Of a stretch of DNA of 64,000 nt, positions 25,100 through 35,576 are shown in pieces (positions within the stretch are counted from its first letter, which is position 1; each line of letters opens with the position of its first letter). The stretch spans positions 1,612,001 to 1,676,000 of the forward strand of contig NZ_CP059901.1 in NCBI RefSeq assembly GCF_014127285.1, in the 5' to 3' direction. The notes under the pieces are model-generated. The model saw only the letters and a program-made list of their open reading frames with translations, had not been told where the DNA came from and made no database searches. This DNA comes from Mumia sp. ZJ1417. GTDB lineage: Bacteria; Actinomycetota; Actinomycetes; Propionibacteriales; Nocardioidaceae. The translations under genes were made by a program, and so were the position numbers.

Positions 25100-28000
25100 T
25101 CAGGCCTTCACGAGGGAGACGGTGACGCGGAGGTCCTCGTCGGTGGCGGTGAAGCCGTCGAGGAGGGCGGCGCCCTCCTCGAGCGCGACCGCCAGCACCT
25201 CGCCCGCGATCTGGTCGGTGTGCGCGCGGACGGCGTCCGCCGTCTCGCCCGACGCCGCCCAGGTGACGCGGATCCGGTCGCTGACCTCGAAGCCGGCGTT
25301 CTTGCGGGCCTCCTGGAGCATCCGTACGACCTCGCGGGCCACGCCGGCGCGGATCAGCGCGTCGTCGAGCTCGAGATCGAGCGCCACCGTCTCGCCCTGG
25401 TCGTTGACGACCGCCCAGCCCTCGCGCGGGCGCTCGGAGACGATGACGTCGTCGGCGGTCACCGAGACGTCCTCGCCGTCGACCTCGAGGTCGAGCGTGT
25501 ACGCGCCGCCGTCGGCGACGCCGGCCGCAAGCGCGGCGGCGTCCGCCGACGCCACAGCGGACGCGACCACTGGGGTCTGCTTGCCGAAGCGCTTGCCGAG
25601 GCTGCGGAAGTTGCCCTTTGCGGAGTACTCGACGAGGTCGCCGGACGCACCGGCGAGCGACTCGAGCGTGCCGACGTTGAGCTCGTCGCAGACCTCCGCC
25701 CGCAGCTCGGGGCCGAGCTGGTCCCACGCGCGCGAGGGCACGAGCGCCCGGCGCAGCGGCTGACGGGTACGGACCTTCGCCTCGGCACGCGCCGCACGGC
25801 CCAGCTCGGTGATGCGCCGGGCCAGGGAGACCTGCTCGTCGAGCCCCTTCACGACCAGCGTCTCGTCGACGACGGGCCACGATGCCAGGTGCACCGAGGG
25901 CGCGGCATCGGGGGCGGAGGTGCGGAAGAGGTCCTGCCAGACCCGCTCGGTCACGAACGGGGTCAGCGGCGCCATCAGGCGGGTCAGGACGTCCAGCGTC
26001 TCGTGCAGCGTCGCGAGCGCGGCTGGGTCGCCGTCCCAGAACCGGCGGCGCGAGCGGCGGACGTACCAGTTGGAGAGGTCGTCCACGAACTGCGAGAGCA
26101 GTGCGCCCGTCCGCTGCGTGTCGAACCGTTCGAGGCAGGTCGTCACCTCGCCCACGAGCTCCTGCGTCCGCGAGGCTAGCCAGCGGTCGAGCACCGGGCG
26201 CTCGGCGACCGGCGGAGCGCCGTCTGCGGGCGACCAGCCAGCCGTACGGGCGTACAGGACGTGGAAGGCCACGGTGTTCCAGTAGGTCAAGAGCACCTTG
26301 CGGACGATCTCCTGCAGGGCGCCGTGGCCGACGCGCCGTGCCTGCCAGGGCGAGCCGGAGCACGCCATGAACCAGCGGACGGCGTCGGCGCCGTGGTCGT
26401 CCATCAGCGGCACGGGCAGCAGGATGTTGCCGAGGTGCTTGGACATCTTGCGACCGTCTTCGGCCAGGATGTGGCCGAGGCAGACGACGTTCTCGTACGA
26501 GTTCTTGTCGAAGACGAGGGTCGAGACCGCCATCAGGGAGTAGAACCAGCCGCGGGTCTGGTCGATCGCCTCGCAGATGTACTGCGCCGGGAACGCCTGC
26601 TGGAACTTTTCCTCGGACCCGGGCAGGTGCGGGTATCCCCACTGCGCGAACGGCATGGAGCCGGAGTCGAACCACGCGTCGATGACCTCGGGGACGCGTC
26701 GGTAGGTGCCCTCCTCGCCGTCGACGGTGAAGGTGACGTCGTCGATGTACGGGCGGTGGGGATCGAGGTCGGACAGGTCACGGCCGGTCAGCTCCGACAG
26801 CTCGGCGAGCGACCCGACGCAGACGAGCTTGCTCGGGTCGACGTCGTTGCGCCAGATCGGCAGCGGCGTCCCCCAGTAGCGGTTGCGTGACAGCGACCAG
26901 TCGATGTTGTTGCGCAGCCAGTCGCCGTACCGGCCCCACTTGATCGTCTCGGGGAACCAGTTGGTGCCCTCGTTCTCACGCAGCAGCGCGTCCTTGGCCG
27001 CCGTCGTGCGGACGTACCACGCGGGGGAGGCGTAGTACATCAGCGGCGTGTGGCAGCGCCAGCAGTGCGGGTAGGTGTGCTCGTACGGGACGTGGCGGAA
27101 CAGCAGTCCGCGGAAGTCGAGGTCGTCGACGAGGGTGGCGTCGGCCTTCTTGAAGAACGCGCCGCCGATGAGGTCGATCCCGGCCTCGAAATGGCCGGTC
27201 GGGTCGATCGGGTTGACCATCGCGACGCCGTTGCGGCGGCACGACTGGAAGTCGTCCTCGCCGAAGGCAGGGGACTGGTGGACGAGGCCGGTGCCGTCCT
27301 CGGTCGTCACGTACTCCTCGTTGACGACGAAGTGCGCGCGACCGGGCCACTCGACGAGGTCGAACGGGCGGTCGTACGTCCAGCCGACGAGCTCGGTGCC
27401 CTCGAACCGGGCGTCGACGGTCCAACCCTCGCCGAGCACCTGCTCGAGAAGGGGCTCGGCGACGACCAGCGTCTCGTGGCCGTTGCTCGCGGCGACGTAC
27501 GTGACGTCGGCCTTGGCGGCGACCAGGGCGTTGGACACGAGCGTCCACGGCGTGGTGGTCCACACCAGGAGCGACGCCTCACCCGCCAGCGGCCCGGAGG
27601 TCAGGGGGAAGCGGACGTAGACCGAGGGGTCGACGACCGTCTCGTACCCCTGGGCGAGCTCGTGGTCGGACAGGCCGGTGCCGCAGCGGGGGCAGTAGGG
27701 CGCGACGCGGTAGTCCTCGGTGAGCAGCCCCTTGTCGAAGATCTGCTGCAGCGCCCACCAGACGCTCTCGACGTACGGGGTGTCCATCGTGCGGTACGGG
27801 TCGTCGGTGTCGACCCAGTAGCCCATCCGCTCGGTCATCTGCTCGAATAGGTCGACGTTGCGCAGCACGGCCTCGCGGCACTTGGCGTTGAACTCTGCGA
27901 CGCCGAACGCCTCGATGTCGGGCTTGCCGTTGAAGCCGAGCTCCTTCTCGACGGCGATCTCGACCGGGAGGCCGTGGCAGTCCCAGCCGCCCTTGCGCTC

Positions 28001-28246
28001 GACGAGGTAGCCCTGCATCGTGCGGAAGCGGGGGAAGACGTCTTTGAAGACGCGGGCCTCCACGTGGTGGACGCCAGGGGTGCCGTTGGCGGTGGGCGGT
28101 CCCTCGTAGAAGGTCCAACGGGGCGCGCCCTCACGGCGGGCGAGAGACTCCTCGAAGGTGCCCTCGCTCTCCCAGAGCGCGATGACGTCGCGCTCCATGG
28201 CAGGCAGGTCCACGTGGGCGGGGACGGGGTGGTACGCGGCGGTCAC
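25100..28246 (-). CDS. ileS: Isoleucine--tRNA ligase (eukaryote-like type)
   Basis: A 1048-residue class I aminoacyl-tRNA synthetase charging tRNA-Ile. The HIGH element appears as [11 protein letters not shown] at residues 57-67, the form found in the eukaryote-like IleRS2 clade; the KMSKS loop reads [11 protein letters not shown] near residue 598. The editing domain ([18 protein letters not shown]) and a [12 protein letters not shown] stretch are present. This clade is generally less sensitive to mupirocin, which is inference here. GTG 28246 is preceded by GGAGG. The gene is controlled by the T-box leader upstream and converges on divIVA. Confidence 0.96.
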   Translation of the reverse strand: MTAAYHPVPAHVDLPAMERDVIALWESEGTFEESLARREGAPRWTFYEGPPTANGTPGVHHVEARVFKDVFPRFRTMQGYLVERKGGWDCHGLPVEIAVEKELGFNGKPDIEAFGVAEFNAKCREAVLRNVDLFEQMTERMGYWVDTDDPYRTMDTPYVESVWWALQQIFDKGLLTEDYRVAPYCPRCGTGLSDHELAQGYETVVDPSVYVRFPLTSGPLAGEASLLVWTTTPWTLVSNALVAAKADVTYVAASNGHETLVVAEPLLEQVLGEGWTVDARFEGTELVGWTYDRPFDLVEWPGRAHFVVNEEYVTTEDGTGLVHQSPAFGEDDFQSCRRNGVAMVNPIDPTGHFEAGIDLIGGAFFKKADATLVDDLDFRGLLFRHVPYEHTYPHCWRCHTPLMYYASPAWYVRTTAAKDALLRENEGTNWFPETIKWGRYGDWLRNNIDWSLSRNRYWGTPLPIWRNDVDPSKLVCVGSLAELSELTGRDLSDLDPHRPYIDDVTFTVDGEEGTYRRVPEVIDAWFDSGSMPFAQWGYPHLPGSEEKFQQAFPAQYICEAIDQTRGWFYSLMAVSTLVFDKNSYENVVCLGHILAEDGRKMSKHLGNILLPVPLMDDHGADAVRWFMACSGSPWQARRVGHGALQEIVRKVLLTYWNTVAFHVLYARTAGWSPADGAPPVAERPVLDRWLASRTQELVGEVTTCLERFDTQRTGALLSQFVDDLSNWYVRRSRRRFWDGDPAALATLHETLDVLTRLMAPLTPFVTERVWQDLFRTSAPDAAPSVHLASWPVVDETLVVKGLDEQVSLARRITELGRAARAEAKVRTRQPLRRALVPSRAWDQLGPELRAEVCDELNVGTLESLAGASGDLVEYSAKGNFRSLGKRFGKQTPVVASAVASADAAALAAGVADGGAYTLDLEVDGEDVSVTADDVIVSERPREGWAVVNDQGETVALDLELDDALIRAGVAREVVRMLQEARKNAGFEVSDRIRVTWAASGETADAVRAHTDQIAGEVLAVALEEGAALLDGFTATDEDLRVTVSLVKA

Positions 28247-28249
28247 GGT

Positions 28250-28541
28250 GTTCCTCCGACAAGTCTGGAGCGGTGCTCGGCTTGGCGAAGGGACGAGGCC
28301 CGTGGGCCCCGCGGTACCACCCTCCTTGACGTACGGCGAGGCGTACGCCCTCTCTTGGCGCGCCGCTGCGCGGGTCTACTGCGCCTCGTACGGTCAACCC
28401 GTACAGGGCGGTTCTTCCGGCGGCTCCGGGGTGATGCGGCATGCGCTGTGCTCCGGGCTCCCACCGTCCCCAGATCGCTTCGGCACAGGTGGTCGCGCGT
28501 CGCGTGTCCCCATCGATACCTGCGGCTGGGACAAAGTCTAG
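28250..28541 (-). promoter_or_regulatory. T-box leader (tRNA-Ile-sensing) of ileS
   Basis: The leftward leader contains the 14-nt T-box consensus AGGGTGGTACCGCG (complement of 28310-28323), whose UGGU pairs with the ACCA end of uncharged tRNA. A GC hairpin follows and then the GGAGG ribosome site near 28253-28257. ATC triplets able to act as Ile specifier lie at the complement of 28473-28475 and 28515-28517. No T-run terminator is present before the ribosome site, so control is probably at translation, as in other actinobacterial ileS T-boxes. A -10 TAGACT (complement of 28535-28540) sets the 5' end near 28528. Confidence 0.92.
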
Positions 28542-28632
28542 TCCAGTACGCCCGACGTGGTGACGGGGGACGAGTTCTGGTGTCGGTCGTTGTCCGGAAG
28601 CGAACGCTCTGGGCGACACACGGCAAATCGGC

Positions 28633-28711
28633 TTGTGAACCTCTCGAGGCGCGCCTACAGTTCGGGCACCACGTCACATCGAGGCAATCCGGATCGGATC
28701 GCCTCGATGTG
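28633..28711 (+). promoter_or_regulatory. Promoter and 5'-leader hairpin of the H1-like/DksA fusion gene
   Basis: TTGTGA (28633-28638), 17-bp spacer, TACAGT (28656-28661) make a good promoter with start near 28668. Immediately downstream is a perfect 11-bp inverted repeat, CACATCGAGGC (28675-28685) and GCCTCGATGTG (28701-28711), with a 15-nt loop. A third copy of CACATCGAGG occurs at 28724-28733 just before the ribosome site. The leader RNA could switch between pairings. The region 28542-28632 shows nothing else clear. Confidence 0.6.
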
Positions 28712-28743
28712 TGGCATTTCGTGCACATCGAGGGGGCACAGAG

Positions 28744-29664
28744 ATGGCAAGCACGACCAAGACACGAGGAACGAACGCCGTGGGCCGTGGCGCCGCGGCG
28801 ATCAAGGCTGCCGCACGCAAGGTCGGCGCGACGAAGTCCGCGGCCGCGAGCCGGACTAAGAAGGCGACGGCCGCGGCGAAGAAGGCGGCGCCGGCCAAGA
28901 AGACCGCGGCGAAGAAGGCCACGGCCAAGAAGACTGCGGCCAAGAAGGCGACGCCGGCCAAGAAGACTGCGGCCAAGAAGGCGACGCCGGCCAAGAAGAC
29001 TGCGGCCAAGAAGGCGACGCCGGCCAAGAAGGCCACGGCGAAGAAGACGACGGCCAAGAAGACCACCGCCAAGAAGACCACGGCGAAGAAGACCACGGCC
29101 AAGAAGGCGACGCCCGCAAAGAAGGCGCCCGCCAAGAAGACCGTGACGAAGAAGTCCGTCGCCAAGAAGACGACGGCGAAGAAGACGGCGCCACCGAAGA
29201 AGAGAACGGTGTCGAAGCCCCGTACGACAGGAGCGAAGAAGACTGTGACCAACCCCACTGTGGCAGCGCCCGGGTCGCTTGCCGTCAAGCCGGACGAGAC
29301 TCCGTGGACCGCCGAGGAGCTGGGAGAGGTGCGCGACGGCCTCCTGGCAGACCGGACGCGGCTCCTCGACGAGATCGGGATCGCCGAGCGCGGGCTGGCC
29401 GATCTCCTCAGCGGCGGCGTCGATGGTGCGGGCAACGACCAGGCCGATGTGGGCTCCACGTCGCTCGAGCGTGACGCCGAGATGTCGCTCGTGGCGAACC
29501 ACCGCGACCTCCTCGTCCAGGTCGAGAAGGCACTAGGGCGCATCGAGACCGGGACCTACGGCAACTGCGAGAACTGCGGGCAGCCGATCGGGAAGATGCG
29601 GTTGATGGCGTTCCCGCGTGCCACACTGTGCATGACATGCAAGCAACGCGAGGAACGTCGCTGA
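28744..29664 (+). CDS. Histone H1-like lysine/alanine repeat domain fused to DksA/TraR zinc finger
   Basis: A 306-residue protein of two parts. Residues about 30-175 are almost only Lys, Ala, Thr and Pro in [11 protein letters not shown]-type repeats, like histone H1 or the tail of mycobacterial HupB, and should bind DNA or RNA. At DNA level three near-identical 33-bp units lie at 28927-29025. Residues 185-306 are a DksA/TraR-type domain: coiled helices, then a C4 zinc finger with Cys275, Cys278, Cys296 and Cys299. ATG 28744 is set by GAGGGGG 7 nt upstream. DksA-like proteins act on RNA polymerase; the actual role here is unknown. lspA overlaps its end. Confidence 0.85.
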   Translation: MASTTKTRGTNAVGRGAAAIKAAARKVGATKSAAASRTKKATAAAKKAAPAKKTAAKKATAKKTAAKKATPAKKTAAKKATPAKKTAAKKATPAKKATAKKTTAKKTTAKKTTAKKTTAKKATPAKKAPAKKTVTKKSVAKKTTAKKTAPPKKRTVSKPRTTGAKKTVTNPTVAAPGSLAVKPDETPWTAEELGEVRDGLLADRTRLLDEIGIAERGLADLLSGGVDGAGNDQADVGSTSLERDAEMSLVANHRDLLVQVEKALGRIETGTYGNCENCGQPIGKMRLMAFPRATLCMTCKQREERR

Positions 29665-30266
29665 CCCCCGAGAGCGACTCCGTCCACCCCCGAGCACGGT
29701 CCAGAAGGATCGTGCTCTTCGGGGTGGTGGCAGTTCTCGGCTACCTCACCGACCTCATCACCAAGATCGTCGCCGTCGCCCGCCTCGAAGATGCGGACCC
29801 GGTCGTCGTGATCCCCCACGTCCTCCATCTGACGTTCGTCCGTAACCCCGGAGCCGCCTTCGGCATGGCCACGGGGTTCACGATCGTGCTCACGGTCATC
29901 GCGCTCACCGTCTGTGTGGTCGTGATCCGGATGGCGCGCCAGCTGCGGGACCCGTTCTGGGCGATCGGCCTCGGTCTCCTCCTCGCCGGCGCCCTGGGCA
30001 ACCTGACCGACCGGATCTTCCGCGAGCCGTCGCCGCTGCAGGGCCACGTGGTCGACTTCCTCCAGTTCCCGGACTGGCCGCCCAACTGGCCGGTGTTCAA
30101 CATCGCCGACGTCATGATCAACCTGGCGGCGGTGATCATCGTGGTCCAGACGGTCCGCGGAGTCGGCCTGGACGGGACGAAGGTCACCAAGAAGGAAGCC
30201 GACGCCGGCGAAGACAGGAGCGCCGACGGCGATGCCGCCGACGACCCGGACAAGGGCCCGGCATGA
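29628..30266 (+). CDS. lspA: Lipoprotein signal peptidase LspA
   Basis: A 212-residue membrane aspartic protease that removes signal peptides from prolipoproteins after Lgt action. Four helices carry the family motifs [17 protein letters not shown] and FNIADVMIN; the catalytic pair is Asp128 and Asp161. The start is uncertain: GTG 29628 overlaps the upstream gene by 37 nt and ATG 29637 is an alternative; neither has a clear ribosome site. The C-terminal 35 residues are acidic and disordered. It overlaps rluD by 4 nt. Lgt, its partner, is at 55782. Confidence 0.93.
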   Translation: MHDMQATRGTSLTPESDSVHPRARSRRIVLFGVVAVLGYLTDLITKIVAVARLEDADPVVVIPHVLHLTFVRNPGAAFGMATGFTIVLTVIALTVCVVVIRMARQLRDPFWAIGLGLLLAGALGNLTDRIFREPSPLQGHVVDFLQFPDWPPNWPVFNIADVMINLAAVIIVVQTVRGVGLDGTKVTKKEADAGEDRSADGDAADDPDKGPA

Positions 30267-31210
30267 CCGCTGATCCAGTCGGGGCCGAGCACCGGGCGTA
30301 CTTCGTGCCCGACGGCCTCGCGGGCGAACGCCTCGATGCGGCCCTCGCCCGGCTGCTTGGACTGTCGCGCACCCGGGTCGCCGACCTGGTTGCGGACGGC
30401 CTCGTGACCGTCGACCACCGTCCGGCTGCCAAGTCGGACCGGGTCGAGGCGGGGGCCTTCCTCGAGGTCACCATCCCGCGTCAGCGTGACGTCACGGAGG
30501 TCGTCCCCGAGATCGTCGAGAACCTGCGGATCGTGCACGACGACGACGAGATCGTGGTCGTGGACAAGCCGTCAGGTGTCGCGGCCCACCCGAGCGTCGG
30601 CTGGACCGGGCCGGACGTCGTCAGCGGGCTCGCGGGCGCGGGTTTCCGGATCAGCACGTCGGGAGCCCCGGAGCGGCAGGGCATCGTCCAGCGGCTCGAC
30701 GTCGGCACCAGCGGCCTCATGGTCGTCGCGAAGTCCGAGCACGCCTACACGGTGCTCAAGCGGGCGTTCCGCAACCGCGAGGTGGACAAGACCTATCACG
30801 CACTCGTCCAGGGGCATCCGGACCCGCTCGAGGGCACGGTCGACGCTCCGATCGGACGGCACCCCAAGCATGACTGGAAGTTTGCGGTCATGGCCGACGG
30901 GCGCGCGAGCGTCACGCACTACGAGACGCTCGAGGCCCACCGGTTCGCGAGTCTCGTGGAGATCAAGCTCGAGACCGGACGCACCCATCAGATCCGGGTA
31001 CACATGGCGGCGCTCAAGCACCCGTGCGTCGGCGATCCGCTCTACGGCTCCGACCCGACGCTGACCAAGAGGGTGGGCCTGGAGCGCCAGTGGCTGCACG
31101 CTGTACGGCTCGGGTTCGAGCACCCCCGTACGAGGGACTGGGTCGACTTCGAGTCCCCGTACCCCGATGACCTCCAGCACGCGCTCGAGGTCATCCGCGC
31201 GGCCGACTGA
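30263..31210 (+). CDS. Large-subunit rRNA pseudouridine synthase, RluD/RluA family
   Basis: A 315-residue enzyme with an N-terminal S4 RNA-binding domain ([20 protein letters not shown]) and a pseudouridine synthase domain. Catalytic Asp146 lies in [34 protein letters not shown] is also diagnostic. RluD targets helix 69 of 23S rRNA, but the exact site cannot be read from sequence. The lspA-rluD order is common in bacteria. It overlaps lspA by 4 nt. Confidence 0.93.
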   Translation: MTADPVGAEHRAYFVPDGLAGERLDAALARLLGLSRTRVADLVADGLVTVDHRPAAKSDRVEAGAFLEVTIPRQRDVTEVVPEIVENLRIVHDDDEIVVVDKPSGVAAHPSVGWTGPDVVSGLAGAGFRISTSGAPERQGIVQRLDVGTSGLMVVAKSEHAYTVLKRAFRNREVDKTYHALVQGHPDPLEGTVDAPIGRHPKHDWKFAVMADGRASVTHYETLEAHRFASLVEIKLETGRTHQIRVHMAALKHPCVGDPLYGSDPTLTKRVGLERQWLHAVRLGFEHPRTRDWVDFESPYPDDLQHALEVIRAAD

Positions 31211-31351
31211 GCCGTGCCCCAGTCCGACCGAAGTGTGCCCGCGGGCGCCGTGGCGGTTGCGTCGGAGCGCCTGTCGAATCTGTCGGTGCCGGTCGTCTAA
31301 TCTGAACTTCTCTTCCCCGCCCGAACATGTGCCTGAGGAGGCCCCACCCCC

Positions 31352-34300
31352 ATGTCGAGCGCCGACTCGTTCGTGCATCTGCACGTCCACACCGAGTACT
31401 CCATGCTCGACGGCGCGGCGAGGCTGACCGACATGTTCGCGCGGACGGCCGAGCTGGGCATGGACGCGATCGCGATGACCGACCACGGCAACGTGTTCGG
31501 CGCGTACGACTTCTACAAGAAGGCCAAGGCGGCCGGGGTCAAGCCGATCATCGGCATGGAGGCCTACCTCACGCCCGACACGCACCGTACGGAGCGCAAG
31601 CGCGTCCAGTGGAACAAGGGCGGCGGTGACGACGTCTCCGGCGGGGGTGCGTTCACCCATATGACGCTGCTCGCCCAGAGCACCGCCGGCATGCACAACC
31701 TGTTCCGGCTGTCGTCCCGCTCGTCGCTCGAGGGGTTCTTCTACAAGCCCCGTGCCGACCGTGAGCTGCTGTCCGAGTACGCCAACGGCCTCATCGCGAC
31801 GACCGGGTGCCCTTCGGGCGAGGTGCAGACCTGGCTGCGCATCGGCAACTACGCCAAGGCGCGTCAGTCAGCAGCCGAGTTCATGGACATCTTCGGCCGC
31901 GAGAACTTCTTCGTGGAGCTGATGGACCACGGGCTCTCGATCGAGACCCGCGTGCGCGACGACCTGCTGAGGCTCGCCAAGGACCTCGACCTGCGCCTCG
32001 TGGCGACCAACGACTCGCACTACACGCACCCCGCCGACTCCACCGCGCACGAGGCGCTGCTGTGCGTGCAGTCCGGCAAGACGCTCGCCGATCCGACGCG
32101 GTTCAAGTTCGACGGCAACGGCTACTACATCAAGTCCCCGCAGGAGATGCGCCAGCTGTGGGAGCGCGATGCGGGTCTACCCGAGGCGTGCGAGTCGACC
32201 CTCCTGATCGCCGAGCGCTGCGAGGTCGAGTTCACCGAGGGCAACGGCACGTTCATGCCCCGGTTCCCGGTCCCCGAGGGCGAGTCGGAGGAGACGTGGC
32301 TCCTCAAGGAGGTCGACCGGGGCCTCGCCGTGCGTTATCCCGACGGCATCACCGAGGACGTGCGCAAGCGCGCCGACTTCGAGGTGGACGTCATCCTCAA
32401 GATGGGGTTCGCCGGCTACTTCCTCGTCGTCGCCGACTTCATCAACTGGGCCAAGGAGCACGGCATCCGCGTCGGTCCGGGCCGTGGCTCCGGCGCCGGC
32501 TCGATGGTCGCGTACGCGATGCGCATCACCGACCTGGACCCGATCGTCCACGGCCTGATCTTCGAGCGGTTCCTCAACCCCGACCGCGTCTCGATGCCGG
32601 ACTTCGACGTCGACTTCGACGAGCGTCGTCGTGGCGAGGTCATCCGCTACGTCACCGAGAAGTACGGCGACGACCGGGTATCGCAGATCGTTACGTACGG
32701 CACGATCAAGTCCAAGCAGGCCGTCAAGGACGCCTCCCGCGTGCTCGGCTACCCGTTCTCGATGGGGGAGCGGATCACCAAGGCGATGCCGCCGCTGGTG
32801 ATGGGCAAGGACGTCCCGCTCAAGGACATCTTCAATGCCGAGCACCCTCGCTACAACGAGGGCGGCGAGTTCCGGTCGCTGTACGACACCGACCCCGACG
32901 CCAAGAAGGTCGTCGACACCGCCGTCGGCCTCGAGGGCCTCAAGCGCCAATGGGGCGTCCACGCCGCCGGCGTGATCATGTCGAGCGAGCCGCTGCTCGA
33001 CATCATCCCCGTGATGAAGCGCGAGCAGGACGGCGCGATCATCACCCAGTTCGACTACCCGACCTGCGAGTCGCTCGGGCTGATCAAGATGGACTTCCTG
33101 GGGTTGCGCAACCTCACCGTCCTCGATGACGCGCTCGACAACATCCGCAACAACCGGGGCGAGGAAGTCGTCCTCGAAGACCTCCCGCTGCGCGACGACG
33201 AGACGTTCGCGCTGCTGTCGCGCGGTGACACGCTCGGCGTCTTCCAGCTCGACGGCGGTCCGATGCGGGCCCTGCTGCGCAGCATGCGCCCCGACAGCTT
33301 CGAGGACATCTCGGCCGTCGGCGCGCTCTATCGACCGGGCCCGATGGGCGCCGACTCCCACAACAAGTACGCCCGCCGCAAGAACGGCCGCGAGAACGTC
33401 GAGCCGATCCACCCCGACCTCGCTGAGGCCCTCGAGGACATCCTCGGCGAGACGTACGGCCTGATCGTCTATCAAGAGCAGGTCATGGCGATCGCCCAGC
33501 AGCTCGCGGGCTACTCGCTCGGACAGGCCGACCTGCTCCGCCGCGCGATGGGCAAGAAGAAGAAGTCCGAGCTGGACAAGCAGTTCGCGAACTTCTCGGC
33601 CGGCATGGTGGAGCGCGGGTTCTCGAAAGCATCGATCAAGACGCTGTGGGACATCCTGCTGCCGTTCTCCGACTACGCGTTCAACAAGGCGCACTCGGCC
33701 GCGTACGGTGTGGTCTCCTTCTGGACCGCGTACCTCAAGGCGCACTTCCCCGCCGAGTACATGGCCGCGCTCCTCACCAGCGTGCGCGGCGACAAGGACA
33801 AGTCGGCGATCTATCTCAACGAGTGCCGTCGCATGGGCATCAAGGTGCTCCCGCCGGACGTCAACGACTCCGAGGCCAACTTCACCGCCGTGGGGCCCGA
33901 CATCCGCTTCGGCCTGTCGGCGGTCCGCAACGTCGGCCACAACGTCGTCGACGCGATCGCCGAGGCACGGACCGAGAAGGGCACCTTCACCGACTTCTCC
34001 GACTTCATGGACAAGGTGCCTCCGGTCGTCTGCAACAAGCGGGTGATCGAGTCGCTGATCAAGTCCGGCGCGTTCGACTCGCTCAAGCACTACCGCCGCG
34101 CGTTGGTGACGATCCATGAGGACGCCGTCGACCAGTACATCGACCTCAAGCGCAACGAGGCGATCGGCCAGGACTCGCTGTTCGCCGGTCTGGACGACAG
34201 CGACGCCGGGTTCGCAGGGACGTCGGTCGTCGTCCCCGACCTCGACGAGTGGGACAAGACGACGCTCCTCGCCCACGAGCGGGAGATGCTCGGCCTGTAC

Positions 34301-34888
34301 GTCTCCGACCACCCGCTGTTCGGGCTCGAGCACGTCCTGCGCGCCGCCAGCGACTGCACGATCGGTGACCTGATCGCCGACGAAGAGCGCCCCGACGGTG
34401 CGCAGGTGACCGTCGCCGGCCTCGTGACCTCGATCCAGCGCAAGCTCACCAAGAAGGGCGACCCCTGGGCGATCGTGACCGTCGAGGACCTCGAGGGCGC
34501 GGTCAACGTGATGCTGTTCCCGTCGGTCTACACGCTGTCGGGCCACCTGCTCGTCGAGGACGCCGTCGTGGTCGTCAAGGGTCGGCTCAAGCGCAAGGAA
34601 GACACTCCGGAGCTCTCGGCGACCGAGCTGACTGCGGCCGACCTCAGCGTCGGCCACGACGGTCCGGTCGTGCTCACGCTGCCGACGGCGCGTTGCACCC
34701 CGCCGACCCTCGACCAGCTGCGCGACGTGCTCTCGAGCCACCCCGGCGCGACCGAGGTGCATCTGCGTCTGGTCGGCACCAGGAGCACCAAGCTCATGCG
34801 GCTCGACGCACGGCTGCGGGTGAGCCCGTCGTCGTCGCTGATCGCCGACCTCAAGGCCCTGCTCGGACCAGGGTGTCTCGCCTCGTGA
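31352..34888 (+). CDS. dnaE: DNA polymerase III alpha subunit DnaE1
   Basis: An 1178-residue replicative polymerase. The PHP domain opens with FVHLHVHTEYSMLDG and keeps its metal ligands (AMTDHGN, ATTGCPSGEVQ, ATNDSHYTHP), so it probably proofreads, as shown for mycobacterial DnaE1. Palm motifs are VGPGRGSGAGSMVAYAMR and catalytic MPDFDVDFDERRR (about residues 414-425). A helix-hairpin-helix part and an OB fold (VTVAGLVTSIQRKLTKKGDP) follow. ATG 31352 has GAGGAGG upstream; TAATCT at 31298-31303 could be its -10. The leader 31211-31351 holds nothing else. Confidence 0.97.
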   Translation: MSSADSFVHLHVHTEYSMLDGAARLTDMFARTAELGMDAIAMTDHGNVFGAYDFYKKAKAAGVKPIIGMEAYLTPDTHRTERKRVQWNKGGGDDVSGGGAFTHMTLLAQSTAGMHNLFRLSSRSSLEGFFYKPRADRELLSEYANGLIATTGCPSGEVQTWLRIGNYAKARQSAAEFMDIFGRENFFVELMDHGLSIETRVRDDLLRLAKDLDLRLVATNDSHYTHPADSTAHEALLCVQSGKTLADPTRFKFDGNGYYIKSPQEMRQLWERDAGLPEACESTLLIAERCEVEFTEGNGTFMPRFPVPEGESEETWLLKEVDRGLAVRYPDGITEDVRKRADFEVDVILKMGFAGYFLVVADFINWAKEHGIRVGPGRGSGAGSMVAYAMRITDLDPIVHGLIFERFLNPDRVSMPDFDVDFDERRRGEVIRYVTEKYGDDRVSQIVTYGTIKSKQAVKDASRVLGYPFSMGERITKAMPPLVMGKDVPLKDIFNAEHPRYNEGGEFRSLYDTDPDAKKVVDTAVGLEGLKRQWGVHAAGVIMSSEPLLDIIPVMKREQDGAIITQFDYPTCESLGLIKMDFLGLRNLTVLDDALDNIRNNRGEEVVLEDLPLRDDETFALLSRGDTLGVFQLDGGPMRALLRSMRPDSFEDISAVGALYRPGPMGADSHNKYARRKNGRENVEPIHPDLAEALEDILGETYGLIVYQEQVMAIAQQLAGYSLGQADLLRRAMGKKKKSELDKQFANFSAGMVERGFSKASIKTLWDILLPFSDYAFNKAHSAAYGVVSFWTAYLKAHFPAEYMAALLTSVRGDKDKSAIYLNECRRMGIKVLPPDVNDSEANFTAVGPDIRFGLSAVRNVGHNVVDAIAEARTEKGTFTDFSDFMDKVPPVVCNKRVIESLIKSGAFDSLKHYRRALVTIHEDAVDQYIDLKRNEAIGQDSLFAGLDDSDAGFAGTSVVVPDLDEWDKTTLLAHEREMLGLYVSDHPLFGLEHVLRAASDCTIGDLIADEERPDGAQVTVAGLVTSIQRKLTKKGDPWAIVTVEDLEGAVNVMLFPSVYTLSGHLLVEDAVVVVKGRLKRKEDTPELSATELTAADLSVGHDGPVVLTLPTARCTPPTLDQLRDVLSSHPGATEVHLRLVGTRSTKLMRLDARLRVSPSSSLIADLKALLGPGCLAS

Positions 34889-35415
34889 GGACCGAGGGCT
34901 CCGCGACTCGGGGGACGGTCGCGACCATCGTCGGCTTCCTCGTCGCCGGCGCTGTGGCGGGTGTCGCCTGGGCATTGCTCGCCGACCCCCTCCAGTACAC
35001 CGTCGTCCGGGTCGACGACCGGTCCGGACTCAGTGCCGACGAGGTCGCCGCCTCGGCGGCCTTCGGTGTCCTCCTCACGTACGCGTGGGTCAGCGCGGTC
35101 GCTGCGGCGGTGTGGTCGGCGTTCGCGACCTGGCGCTGGGGGCGCGAGGGCGGGGTCGGGGTCGTCGCCCGTACGGCGATCGGCGCCGCGGTCGCCGCGT
35201 TGGTGGCGTGGGGTGTCGGGGTCCTGCTCGGGCCGCCCACACCAGAGGTCGGCTCACGGCCGGCCGGCGCCGAGGTCCCCGCGCGGCTCGGGATCGACGC
35301 CTACGGGATCCTGTTCGTCTGGCCTGTTGCCGCACTGTTGGCGCTCCTTCTGATCTCCTGGCTGATGCTCCCGCGTGAGCCGGTCGAGGAGATCCACGTC
35401 GCCGAGCCCGTCTGA
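34885..35415 (+). CDS. DUF2567-like four-helix membrane protein
   Basis: A 176-residue membrane protein with four predicted helices, at about residues 12-33, 53-75, 85-108 and 145-165. The first extracytoplasmic loop contains LLADPLQYTVV, reminiscent of actinobacterial DUF2567 proteins, but I cannot confirm the family. GTG 34885 overlaps the dnaE stop by 4 nt; GTG 34873 is in the same frame and would add four residues. The function is unknown. Translational coupling to dnaE is likely. Confidence 0.65.
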   Translation: MRTEGSATRGTVATIVGFLVAGAVAGVAWALLADPLQYTVVRVDDRSGLSADEVAASAAFGVLLTYAWVSAVAAAVWSAFATWRWGREGGVGVVARTAIGAAVAALVAWGVGVLLGPPTPEVGSRPAGAEVPARLGIDAYGILFVWPVAALLALLLISWLMLPREPVEEIHVAEPV

Positions 35416-35442
35416 CCGCCCCGGCCCTCTGCGCCTATGCGT

Positions 35443-35500
35443 CGGCCTGCCTATCGCGGTTGTCGGCTTCGCCTGCCTGGGGCAGGGTGGAGGCAGGCCG
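35443..35500 (+). promoter_or_regulatory. Nested inverted repeat upstream of the baeRF-type gene
   Basis: CGGCCTGCCT (35443-35452) and AGGCAGGCCG (35491-35500) are perfect 10-nt arms. Within the 38-nt loop CCTGCC (35472-35477) can pair with GGCAGG (35480-35485). No T-run follows. It lies 77 nt before the next gene and could end dnaE-operon transcription or act in the next leader. Confidence 0.55.
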
Positions 35501-35576
35501 GTGACCTCGTACGACGGCGGCCGCCTCGCGGCGTCGCCTCGGCAGGTCCCGGGAACCCACGCAGAGAGGGGCGCGG

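Noticed and set aside
32177-34975. A 932-codon open frame on the minus strand opposite dnaE
   Set aside because: Same shadow effect; dnaE on the other strand is complete with all motifs.
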